From: Omnitrophica WOR_2 bacterium GWF2_43_52
Lineage (GTDB): Bacteria > Omnitrophota > Gorgyraeia > Gygaellales > UBA12090
DNA: 52,818 bases
Direction of reading: 5' to 3'
Assembly (NCBI GenBank): GCA_001805445.1
Contig: MHGF01000012.1
Location: 1 to 52,818, forward strand
In this document: positions 1 to 9,700 of the stretch, piece after piece
Numbering within the stretch: position 1 is the stretch's first letter
How the letters are laid out: every line of letters begins with the position of its first letter
Program-made: the position numbers and the translations under genes
The notes under the pieces: generated by a model
What the model saw: the letters and a program-made list of their open reading frames with translations, nothing else
Told to the model about the DNA's origin: nothing
Databases searched by the model: none

Positions 1-2
1 CT

Positions 3-119
3 ACGGTAAGTGTAGAGTTAACGGAATTAGCCAGAGGGACAACCTATTATTACCGGGTAGTAGCACAGAATAGTGTAGGGATAAGCTATGGCAGCGAAAG
101 GTCCTTTACTGCTCAATAG
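3..119 (+). CDS. C-terminal end of a Fn3-like repeat protein (5' truncated by window)
   Basis: An open frame enters from the left edge and ends at the TAG at 117-119. The 38 visible residues contain TTYYYRVVAQNSVG and end in RSFTAQ. This is the last strand pair of the same Fn3-like repeat found many times in the giant gene downstream, where the equivalent is TKYYYRVVATNSVG...MSFTT. The gene is therefore the end of another long secreted repeat protein of the same kind. It is followed by a terminator hairpin and by the same leader cassette that precedes the next two genes, so at least three related genes lie in a row. The function of the missing part cannot be seen. Confidence 0.75.
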   Translation, partial: TVSVELTELARGTTYYYRVVAQNSVGISYGSERSFTAQ

Positions 120-200
120 GGCAGGTAATGAGATATGATAAATTCTATAGGTGTAACAGAAAAACCCATACAGTTTTAGTAGGAAACTGTATAAAGAAAG

Positions 201-243
201 CGCTTTCAAAAACAGGCTGTTTTGGCCTTGAAAAGCGGTTTTT
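201..243 (+). terminator. Intrinsic terminator-like hairpin after the partial upstream gene
   Basis: CGCTTTCAA pairs with TTGAAAAGCG (one bulged A), with an inner AAAACA/TGTTTT hairpin, followed by GGTTTTT. It lies 80 bases after the stop codon at 119. The same hairpin recurs at 3222-3264 after the next gene. Read as the terminator of the preceding gene, though its tail is interrupted by GG. Confidence 0.5.
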
Positions 244-266
244 ATGTGGTAAGTTTTAATCATCAA

Positions 267-526
267 GGATAAAATCCGAAAACCCGCTTAAGTATGAAGC
301 GGGTCCATCAGACGAAAATCTGATGGAGGCAAACCTCGGGAAACCGGGGGGCGTCCTAAAGAAGTAGATTTTAGGACACTGATGCGTAAAAACACATCAG
401 GGCAAAGCCACAGGGTCTAATGCCCCTCAATGCAGGGGCAATGACAGCCTGGCGCACCGATAACGTGGAAGAGCATTCACGCTAACGCCAAGCTGTCAGA
501 ATAATGGCAACTTGGCATTATTTTTT
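267..526 (+). ncRNA. GEMM-I-like (cyclic dinucleotide) riboswitch leader, copy 1
   Basis: Successive hairpins are visible: CCCGCTT/AAGCGGG (283-303), CCATCAGA/TCTGATGG (305-326), GGCAAA then CCTCGG-GAAA-CCGGGG (328-349), GTCCTAAA/TTTAGGAC (353-377), CTGATG/CATCAG (379-400), then GGCAAAGCCACAGGGTCTAA (401-420), TGCCCC/GGGGCA (421-440) and GACAGCCTGGCGCACCGA (443-460). The GCAAACC, GAAA tetraloop, CAAAGCC, GGGTCTAA and GCC.GG..ACCGA blocks in this order are the hallmarks of GEMM-I aptamers, which bind c-di-GMP or cGAMP. GCCA/TGGC (407-410, 450-453) and GGGTC/GAC..CC would form the second main helix. The two-hairpin insert at 353-400 is not usual for the class. The leader ends in a terminator at 487-526, as expected for a transcriptional switch. 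The ligand is inferred, and the element could be a related but undescribed class. Confidence 0.55.
487..526 (+). terminator. Leader terminator (expression platform), copy 1
   Basis: GCCAAG/CTTGGC with an inner TGTCA/TGGCA stem (one G-U pair) is followed by ATTATTTTTT. It lies about 100 bases before the start of the gene it precedes, so it fits an attenuator under control of the aptamer. In copy 2 the G-U pair becomes A-U. Confidence 0.7.
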
Positions 527-629
527 GGAGTCATCTAAAATGTTTTTTAAAGCAGCGTATAAATAAAGGGTTAAGATTATGAAAAATAGTTCAACAGGCA
601 ATATTTATGATGAAAAAAAGGAGAGCAAA

Positions 630-3188
630 ATGAAAAATAAATTATTGAGAATTTTAAGGGTTGCCATGATGGTTTCTTTTTTGTCAATTGGATATCCTAA
701 TAAGTTAGTATATACTCTGTCACCACCAGCACCGCTACCACTCGCACAGCAAGTGCACTACAAATTTGACGAGGCAACAAGCACAGTTGCCAATGAATCT
801 ATAAGTGGAGGAAATAACAATGGAACAATTTCTGGCGCGCAGTGGACAACAGGAGTTATCGGCAGCGGATTAAGCCTTAACGGTAATGATAACTCATACG
901 TGAAAATACCCGGCCTCCTTGCAAAACCAAGGAGTATTACTATTTCCACATGGGCAAACTTGAATGCGCGTGATATGGATGGCGCGGAAATTATTTCAAT
1001 CGGTGATTATGCGGGCTTAAGAATGGATGCGGTGCGCGGAGGTGTTGGGGTGAGAGGGTTTTATTATGCTAGCGCTAAGTGGCTTCAAACTTCCACGGGA
1101 AAAAACTATGAAGGAGAAGGCTGGCACCATATTGTCTACGTTATTGATGACGAGGTAGATAAACAATCAGTATATGTGGATGGTAAGCAACTCGCTTCCA
1201 CAACGCATATAGAATCAATTTCCTATACAGGATTAGGCACAGATACTTATATTGGAAAACACGGTAACTCTAAAAGTAGCGGTTTTAATAATTATAATTT
1301 TAATGGGTCAATTGATGACGTCCGTATTTTTTATCGTGCGCTTAGTGGCAGTGAAATCATGGAATTATTTAACGCAACCCGCAGCTCCCCTGAGTGGGCA
1401 GGGGTAAAATATAGCCCATTTAAGCTTGATGAGCCGAGCACTGTTATTAATCCTGTAGTATTGGCAAATGATGTGACGGATATTAATAATAAATATCCTA
1501 TGGTTCAAGACAAATACGACCCTGCTAAATATGTGGAGGATCCTGCTCGCCCTAAAAAAGGCGCTACCTTTGTTGCCGATCCTTTTCTCTTTTATGAGAA
1601 TGGCATCTGGTATATGTTTTTTGAGGTGTTGAATGCCAATACGTACTATTGGAAAGTTAATACTAATGGTACCAAAACTTTGACTCAAGGACAGGGAGAC
1701 CTTGCCTATGCGACGAGTACCGATGGATTGAATTGGGAGTATAAAAAGATTGTGCTTGATGAGTATTTCCACCTTTCATACCCCTATGTATTTAAATACG
1801 ACGGCGCCTACTATATGATACCTGAGACGTATCAGGCAAATGAAATCAGGCTTTACAAGGCCGAGTCTTTTCCGGAAAAGTGGGTGAAAACCGCAACCTT
1901 AGTAAGCGGAAGGAAGTTAGTTGATTCATCCATTTTTAGATATAACAATAAGTGGTGGATGTTCACCACGGATCAGGAAACCAGCAGCAATTGTTATCTG
2001 TATTATTCAGACAATCTATCAATTGGCTGGAAAGAATATCCCGGGAAGGTTATTCAGAATAATAAAAGTATAGCTCGGCCTGGAGGTAGGGCGTTTGTAT
2101 TTAAGAATAACGGACAGGAGCAAGTTGTGCGAATAGTGCAGGAATATGACGTAATGAATAATATATACGGGTGGCGTATCATAGGATTTAACTCCGTGAT
2201 ATCAGGTTCCACTTATTCAGAAAGCCTTATCGATGCAGATTCAAGTACTTCTGGTATGGATACTATTTTAAAAGAGAGCGGCAGCGGCTGGAATAGTTAT
2301 GGTATGCATCAGTTTGATCCCTGGTGGACAGGTAATCACTGGCTCTGCGCTGCCGATGGGAGAATAGGAACTGGTTACAATCTCTTTTCTATTGGTATGT
2401 ATATCGCGCCTCACCCCTCTTCTCCCCAGAGCGCTATTGACAAACCGGCAGGAAACCTTGTAATTAATAAAGGCGAATGGGTAGAGTTTTCAGGGACCGG
2501 CACTGATAAAGATGGAAACTATCCTTTGAAGTACCTCTGGAAATTCGGTTCTGGGGCAGGGATTCCTGATTCGGCTGCGGAAGATCCGGGCACTGTTACC
2601 TTCAATACCCCTGGCACGTATCAAGTAACCTTTACCGCTACCGATGCCAAAGGAATTTATGACCCTACACCTGCGGTACGGACCATTACAGTAAAAAGCA
2701 CTTTACCAGAGATTACCCAAGCGCAATATAAATGGAGCTTAACGTATGTAGACAGTCAGGAACTTAGCGGACTTGGCAAAGATGGCATTACTAGATATCA
2801 TCCTGCCAGTTACGCCTTTGATGGAAACACTGACACAATCTGGCACACAGAGTATTTTGCAAAAAAACCTAATGCTCCGCATGAAATCCAGATTGATTTA
2901 GGGGCCGTTTATGCTATTGATACGTTTATTTATGTTCCTCGGCAAGAAATCCTCAAAGACGGGAGTGTTGCTAAGAACGGGAGGATTAAAAAATACGAAT
3001 TCTATGTCAGTGTGGATGGAGTAAATTGGGGAAGTCCTGTGGCAACAGGCAACTTTGCCGATGATAGAACGGAAAAAGAGGTTGGATTTAAGGTGAAAAA
3101 AGGAAGATTTATCCGCTTGCGGGCATTGTCTGAGGTAAATAGTTTACCTTTTACCTCAGTAGCAGAGATAAAAGTGAAGGGAATTTAG
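630..3188 (+). CDS. Secreted LamG / GH43-like propeller / PKD / discoidin protein
   Basis: About 852 residues. The ATG at 630 is chosen because GGAGAG lies just upstream and the protein then opens with a normal signal peptide (MKNKLLRILR..., hydrophobic core to about residue 20). An in-frame ATG at 579 with an AAGGG site is the alternative. In order: a LamG/concanavalin-like lectin fold (about 40-250); a five-bladed-propeller-like region with repeated ADPFLFYENGIWYMFFE and YPYVFKYDGAYYMIPE motifs (about 280-600), as in GH43-like and GT-associated propellers; a PKD domain (about 615-700); and an F5/8-type discoidin domain to the C-terminus (about 710-852). It would bind and perhaps hydrolyse polysaccharide outside the cell. 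Catalytic residues were not assigned. It is preceded by the riboswitch-like leader at 267-526. Confidence 0.85.
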   Translation: MKNKLLRILRVAMMVSFLSIGYPNKLVYTLSPPAPLPLAQQVHYKFDEATSTVANESISGGNNNGTISGAQWTTGVIGSGLSLNGNDNSYVKIPGLLAKPRSITISTWANLNARDMDGAEIISIGDYAGLRMDAVRGGVGVRGFYYASAKWLQTSTGKNYEGEGWHHIVYVIDDEVDKQSVYVDGKQLASTTHIESISYTGLGTDTYIGKHGNSKSSGFNNYNFNGSIDDVRIFYRALSGSEIMELFNATRSSPEWAGVKYSPFKLDEPSTVINPVVLANDVTDINNKYPMVQDKYDPAKYVEDPARPKKGATFVADPFLFYENGIWYMFFEVLNANTYYWKVNTNGTKTLTQGQGDLAYATSTDGLNWEYKKIVLDEYFHLSYPYVFKYDGAYYMIPETYQANEIRLYKAESFPEKWVKTATLVSGRKLVDSSIFRYNNKWWMFTTDQETSSNCYLYYSDNLSIGWKEYPGKVIQNNKSIARPGGRAFVFKNNGQEQVVRIVQEYDVMNNIYGWRIIGFNSVISGSTYSESLIDADSSTSGMDTILKESGSGWNSYGMHQFDPWWTGNHWLCAADGRIGTGYNLFSIGMYIAPHPSSPQSAIDKPAGNLVINKGEWVEFSGTGTDKDGNYPLKYLWKFGSGAGIPDSAAEDPGTVTFNTPGTYQVTFTATDAKGIYDPTPAVRTITVKSTLPEITQAQYKWSLTYVDSQELSGLGKDGITRYHPASYAFDGNTDTIWHTEYFAKKPNAPHEIQIDLGAVYAIDTFIYVPRQEILKDGSVAKNGRIKKYEFYVSVDGVNWGSPVATGNFADDRTEKEVGFKVKKGRFIRLRALSEVNSLPFTSVAEIKVKGI

Positions 3189-3221
3189 GCAGGGGGGGAT
3201 TAGTTGAAATAATAAAGAAAG

Positions 3222-3264
3222 CGCTTTCAAAAACAGGCTGTTTTGGTCTTGAAAAGTGGTTTTT
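3222..3264 (+). terminator. Intrinsic terminator-like hairpin after the LamG/discoidin gene
   Basis: Copy of the hairpin at 201-243, 33 bases after the stop at 3188. AAGCGG has become AAGTGG, which only converts a G-C pair to G-U, and the tail GGTTTTT is kept. Confidence 0.5.
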
Positions 3265-3287
3265 ATGTGGTAAGCTTTAATCATCAA

Positions 3288-3566
3288 GGATAAAATCCGA
3301 AAATCCGCTTAGCAGTAAAGAGCGGACTCGCCGAAGCCAATGAGGTAAGTATAAGGCAAAGGCGAGGGCAAACCTCGGGAAACCGGGGGGCGTCCTAAAG
3401 AAGTAGGTTTTAGGACACTGATGCGTAAAAACACATCAGGGCAAAGCCACAGGGTCTAATACCCCGTAGAAACGCGGGGAGATGATAGCCTGGCGCACCG
3501 ATAACGTGGAAGAGAATTCACGCTAACGCCAAGCTGTCAAAACAATGACAACTTGGCATTATTTTT
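3288..3566 (+). ncRNA. GEMM-I-like (cyclic dinucleotide) riboswitch leader, copy 2
   Basis: Same order of elements as copy 1: TCCGCT/AGCGGA, CTCGCC/GGCGAG (a different sequence but the same place as CCATCAGA/TCTGATGG), GGCAAACC with a GAAA-capped stem (3367-3388), the same two-hairpin insert, GGCAAAGCCACAGGGTCTAA (3440-3459), a CCCCG.../CGGGG hairpin (3462-3479) and GATAGCCTGGCGCACCGA (3484-3501). The 3' part GATAGCC.GG..ACCGA is even closer to the GEMM-I consensus than copy 1. Paired positions change together between copies, which supports a folded RNA. It precedes the giant gene. Confidence 0.55.
3528..3566 (+). terminator. Leader terminator (expression platform), copy 2
   Basis: GCCAAG/CTTGGC with inner TGTCA/TGACA (fully paired here), then ATTATTTTT. 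It is homologous to 487-526, with a compensating change in the inner stem. Confidence 0.7.
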
Positions 3567-3625
3567 GGAGTCATCTTAAAATGTTTTTTAAAGCATAGAA
3601 GCAAAGGTTACTTAAGGGCTAAGCG

Positions 3626-3718
3626 ATGCTAAAAAAGAAACTACAGTTAATTCTCTACAAGAAAGACAAAAAACGCGTAAGTAAAATTACAGTTTTCTTG
3701 TTTTTAAGAAGAACATAA
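3626..3718 (+). CDS. Possible 30-residue leader ORF before the giant gene
   Basis: An ATG seven bases after AAGGG opens a 30-codon, lysine-rich frame (MLKKKLQLILYKKDKKRV...) whose TAA at 3716-3718 lies one base before the ATG of the giant gene (TAAAATG). This would allow translational coupling. At the homologous place in copy 1, the ATG at 579 is instead in frame with the main gene. No family is recognised, and it may be chance. Confidence 0.3.
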   Translation: MLKKKLQLILYKKDKKRVSKITVFLFLRRT

Positions 3719-3719
3719 A

Positions 3720-6700
3720 ATGAAAACAGGTTACGATATAATAACCAGATGTATCTTGGCAATGTTACTTTTATTTCAACCGCTGAATGTTTCAGCAGGG
3801 GAAAATACCAAAGATTCGTTTGCTCAAAATATCCTGCCTAATGCTATAACTAGCGGCTCTCTTAAGGTTCTTAGCTCTAACCCGCGATATTTTACTGATA
3901 ATTCGGGAAGGGCGATATATCTTACCGGTTCACATACATGGGATAATCTCCAGGATTGGAGCGGCTCAACGAAGAATTTTGATTACACCGCATATCTTAA
4001 TCTTTTGAAGAACAATAACCATAACTTTATTAGGTTATGGGGTGTTTGGGTTGGAGGAGCGGGGCAACTAACTGGTTCTACGGTAACTTCTCAACCAATC
4101 CCTTGGCAACGGACTGGACCGGGCATTGCCAAGGACGGAGGATTAAAGTACGATTTCAATAAATTGAATCAGGCATATTTTGATCGGCTTCGCTCGCGAG
4201 TGATCGCGGCGCGAGACCAAGGAATTTACGTAGACATAATACTGTTTCTTCCCGCTCGTTATAGCCAATGGATGTATAGCCCCTACAATTCAGCAAATAA
4301 CATAAACGGGATCAACGGTGATTCGAATGGTGATGGAGTTCCCATAGAAGTGGAAACACTCCAGAACGGGGCGCTTCTTGCGTTTCAGGAGGCGTATGTG
4401 AAGAAAGTAATAGATACGGTCAATGACCTTGATAACGTTCTTTATGAAATCATCAATGAGGCAAAAGTTGATTCCGTGCAGTGGCAGTACTCTATGATTA
4501 ATCTCATTAAAAAATATGAGGCCACAAAATCCAAACAGCATCCTGTGGGAATGACGTCGGATGGGGGTGGCGATGCCATTGACGACACATCGTATCTTTT
4601 AAAGAGTCCGGCCGACTGGGTATCGCTTGGCTGGGATTCCATCACACAAAACCCTAAAACAAATCCATTGCCCGCGCCTGCGACAAAAGTGAGCATTCTG
4701 GATACTGACCATATTTTCGGCGGCCCGGCAGATACCCAATGGTTCTGGAAGAGTTTTGTCCGTGGGCACAACCCGATTAATATGGAAGCTACCCAAAACG
4801 GCATTCCTAGTTGGGTTGGTAAAAGCTGGAACGACCCTAATAATCCCCTGCTTCCTCTAGGTCAGAAAGCTATGGGATACACCAACACTTACGCAAAAAA
4901 GATGAACCTAGCTTCTATGATTCCCAGAGGAGATTTGACGTCAACAACTTACGCTTTAGCCAATCCGGGCAATGAATATTTAATTTATCAGCCGACATCT
5001 AATTCTTCTTTTACGGTAAATCTCATAGCCGGGACTTATAGTTATGAATGGTTTAATCCTTCTACCGGCCAAATCGCAAATAGCGGCAGCGTAACTGTAG
5101 CAGCTGGCAATAAATCTTTTAGCGCTCCTTTTAGCGGTGATGCGGTCCTTTATTTAAAAGTATCTTCATCAGCTGTTGCGCCGACGGCAACTACCGGCTC
5201 AAGCGCGAATATTACCTTAAGCTCTGGGACGCTAAGCGGGACAGTCAATCCCAATGGCGCATCTACGACGGTATACTTCCAATATGGCACAACATCAGGA
5301 AGTTATACCGGTAAGACTGCAAACCAGACCTTAAGCGGCACAAGTGCTATAGGAGTAAGCGCAAACCTGACGGGGTTAACTTCGGCTACGAAATACTATT
5401 ACCGGGTAGTAGCTACTAACAGCGCAGGTACTGTTAATGGCGTTGAGATGTCTTTTACCACCGTAACTGCCGCGGACATAACCAAACCTACAGGCTCACT
5501 AAACATTAACAATGGCGCAGCGTCTACGACTTCAGCCAGCGTTACCCTGGCGCTGTCGGCGACTGATACTGTGGGTGTAACTGGTTATTATCTTTCTAAC
5601 AGCTCAACAGCTCCTTCGGCTTCTGCAAGTGGATGGGTATCGGTGGCATCGGTAACCAGCCTGAGCAAGAGTGTTTCCCATACCTTAACCAGCGGTGATG
5701 GCACTAAAACCGTCTATGCCTGGTATAAAGACACAGCCAATAATGTTTCCATAACCTACAATGATTCTATAACATTGAATACCTCCGGTGGAGCTGATAC
5801 TACTGCGCCAAGCATAATCATTTCTTCTCCGACAACCAACGCCACCCACTCTACCACTCAATCAACTGTAACTCTTTCCGGCACCGCCTCCGACAATGTG
5901 GGAGTAGCTTCTGTTACCTGGGCCAATTCCGCCAACAATACTTCGGGCACAGCCTCAGGCATCACCAGCTGGTCAATTTCTAATATCTCGCTTGTCTCCG
6001 GAACCAATACCATCACCGTCACCGCCATAGACGCGGCCAATAACCAAGCGACGGATACATTAACGGTGACGAGAAGCCAAACGACGCAATCAGGAAATCA
6101 GTGGCAGCAGGTGCCAATCACCACAAAGGCGTTAAGATACTATCTTGAGAGTAAGGGTATCACTCCCGCCGGCGGGGAAGGAATGCAGTTTATTCATGCT
6201 ATTACCTATGCTCCATCCAATCCCAATATCGCGTATCTGGGAGTTGATACGGATACTATCTGGAAAAGCGTTGATGGCGGCACGACCTGGCAAAGAAAAG
6301 GAAAAGGGATAAATTCCAACGGAATCATTTCCATCGCGGTGGACCCCAATAATGAGAACAGAGTTTTTGCCACCGGCGCCCAATACACTTCTCTTTGGAA
6401 GAATAGCACTAACCGATCGTTAATGCCTCTTGGGATATACCGGACACTTGACGGCGGGGAAAACTGGTCGCTGGTCAAAAGAACATTTTATGGAAGTATG
6501 AGTGGGGATTGGGGAGCTATAACCATCGCTTTTGCCGGTAGTAATACTATTTACGCCGGAACCGATGAAGAAGGTTTGTTACGATCAACCGATGGGGGGG
6601 ATACATGGTCTACTGTTGCAAATTACGCGGCCGTCGGACGAATTTACGCGGTCACAATGCATCCAACGGATAACTCAATCATATATGTTGGCGCCGCCGG

Positions 6701-9700
6701 CGGCCTTAAAAAGGTTACCTCTTCCGGGGGTGTAACCAACATAGGCAGCGGGCTTACCGGCGTTGTCACCGTTGTACTCATCAACCCTAATAATCCTCTC
6801 ATAATGTTCGCCGGAGACAAGTCCAATAGAATTATGAAGTCAACGGACGGAGGGTTTACTTTTACCGCTTCATTCACTCACTCCATTGCCACAAAAGACA
6901 CTGCCTGGATGGCGATGAGCCCGGTTGACCCCAATTACGTCTTTGTTAGTTTCGCGAAGAGAACCTATGGAGCCGGCGACTGGCAGAAAGATTTTTATTA
7001 TACCCATAATGCTTCGGCATCCAGTGTTACCTGGCAAACAGCTCAAAGTATGGATGAGAAAAATCCATACGGCTGGGTGGCTGGCTCTTTGAGTGTGCGT
7101 TTTGCCGGAGATAGTGACAGTTGGTGCGAGTTCATGGGAGGCCCCATCGCGATGCATCCGGCCGATAAAAACATCGCTCTCTTTTTTGCCGGGCCGGGCG
7201 TGGTCAAGAAAACCACGGACGGCGGAGCCAACTGGCGTTATTCCAACGCTGGTTATACCGCTATGGCTGGCATGTCTTTTTCTCTTTTTTCCTGGGATAA
7301 AAACAAAGCCAGGGGGTTTGCCACCAATAATCCGGATAGGGGAATTTATTTCAGCGAAGACAACGAGTACACCTTTACCAGCTATAAAACGCCTAATTGG
7401 CCGGCGGGGACTTTTGAGAGCCGCGGTTACGGAGTGGCTGTCGGTTATGGCGCTACCGAAGATACGATTGTCGGCGCCCTTGGCAGTCATACCGAGGAGA
7501 TTCTTACGGTTTCCAAGGACAAAGGAAAAACATGGCAGCAAATCTCAGGCACAGCGCTCCAAAGCCAATATTCAGGTTATGGGGATAAACTTATAACATT
7601 TAGCCCGACAAATCCTTATGTAATATATGCAGGGCCATTTAGAAGCATAGATGGCGGCACGACATGGGTCAAGCTTTCGCGCAGTGTTGACGCGGTGTAT
7701 TGGGGTAATGGAGATATTGTTTACTCCATAGGCTCTGGTTCAACCGGGATAAAAATATATAAATCTCTGGATCGCGGCGCTACCTGGAGTTCGCCATATC
7801 AGGAAATCCCCACCCCTAACAATAGTGTAAGACATATCGCGGTATCACCGGTAAACCCGGATAAAATTTATTTAGGAAAGAGGGGAGTCGGTGTATATGT
7901 TATAAACGGAACATCTGCCCCTCTTTTAAGAAATGAAAATAACGGATTGTTAAAAGATAGATGGGGATGGTTTTCTTTTATGTCTATTGCCACTGATCCG
8001 AATAATGATAAAGTGGTTTATGTCGGCAATCTGGGAATCGCTGGCCATGATAATAAAACCATATTTCGTTCAATTGACGGCGGAAATACATGGGAAACAA
8101 TTAATTTCAACCTTAATGATACAGGCATTAACGGCATCGGAGTCAACCCTCATGACAGTTATGTGTATGTAGGCACCTGGGGAGGCATAAGGAAACTCCC
8201 CCCGCCAGGAACAACAGTTTCTCCTAATACCACTCTTCCTAATGATACAACTCAGCCTGTAGTAGAAGTTAATTCTCCGACCACCGCCAGTACCTATACT
8301 TCAACAACCTCAACGATGAATCTTTCCGGCAGCGCTTCTGATAATATAGGAGTAACATCCATAACATGGAAGAACTCCGCTAATAATGCCTCGGGAACAG
8401 CCTCAGGCACGGCCAGTTGGTCAGTTTCCAATATCTCGCTTATTTCCGGAACCAATACCATTATCGTTATCGCCAAAGACGCCGCGGGCAACACCGCAAG
8501 CGATACCATTACCGTAACCTATAACGCCACTCCCGGCGCTAGCCCTACAGTAGCCACTCAACCCGCTAACAACGTTATTGCAACTTCCGCGACTCTTTCT
8601 GGCAGTGCCAATCCCAATGGTTTATCTACGACCGCATACTTCCACTACGGCACAAACGCGAGCTCATACACCGGTACCACCGCGTCACGAATAATAAACG
8701 GCACTACTAATACCACAATCAGCACAAGCCTGAGCGCCTTAAGCGCGAATACGAAGTATTACTACAGGATAGCAGCCACTAACAGCGCAGGCACAGCCTA
8801 TGGCAATCAGATGAATTTTATCACCGCCTCATTGAGCGATACCATAGCACCTATTGGAAATATCAGTATCAACAACGGCGCAAACTATACCAATAGTACT
8901 GCCGTAAGCATACGGTTGAGCGCAAGCGATAATGTGGGAGTAAGCGGGTATTACGTAGCAGCTAATGCAACGGTACCAGTATTAAACGCAACCGGCTGGG
9001 CACAGGTAACTACATCTGCTAACTACACCGCTAATGTAAATTACACTCTTACTGGAAACGATGGCTCAAAGCCAGTCTACTGCTGGTACAAGGATGGAGC
9101 AGGAAGGATATCCTCAACGACGAGTGATTACATTACGCTGGATACGTCTCTGCCTACGGTAACTATCACCATCCCAACGGTAAATGCAACCTATAATGCC
9201 ATAAACGCAACGATAACAGTAGGAGGAAGTGCTTCGGATAGTACAAGCGGGATAAATACAATAGGCTGGAGTAACGACCGAGGCGGCTCAGGTAATGCTA
9301 CAGGAACAACTATATGGTCAATTCCCGGGATAAGCTTACCAGGAGGCAATAACACCATTACCGTAACCGCAACGGATAGGGCAGGCAATAGGGCAACAGA
9401 TACTGTATTTGCAATGTATACAGCTGATATCGCAATTCCCAGCGGAAGGATAACTATTAATAACGGGACAAGCCATACCAGGTCAGCAATAGCGTCTTTA
9501 GGATTAAGCGCCAGCGATGATAAGGGAGTAACCGGGTATTATCTATCAATGAATTCAACTATCCCAAGTGTAACTGGTACAGGATGGGTATATATTGCGC
9601 CAGTAACTAATTACAACCATAATCTATCCTATTATTTAGGCAGCACTAGCGGCGAACGCACGGTCTATGCCTGGTATAAGGATGCCGCAGGCAAGATATC

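Larger units (their letters stand above)
191..554 (+). repeat. Intergenic cassette, copy 1 (terminator plus riboswitch-like leader)
   Basis: This 364-bp stretch is a near-identical copy of 3212-3595. Identity begins at ATAAAGAAAGCGC, runs through a terminator hairpin and the whole structured leader, and stops just after TTTTTTAAAGCA. The differences are clustered in hairpin arms (compensatory) and in one hairpin that is longer in copy 2. Each copy sits between the stop of one repeat-protein gene and the start of the next. Confidence 0.9.
3212..3595 (+). repeat. Intergenic cassette, copy 2 (terminator plus riboswitch-like leader)
   Basis: Second copy of the unit at 191-554. It is about 20 bases longer because the hairpin before GGCAAACC is larger here. 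It separates the 630-3188 gene from the giant gene. Confidence 0.9.

Noticed and set aside
7093..7596. 167-codon plus-strand frame in the Asp-box propeller
   Set aside because: It overlaps the real coding frame entirely, has no start signal and shows no recognisable protein features.
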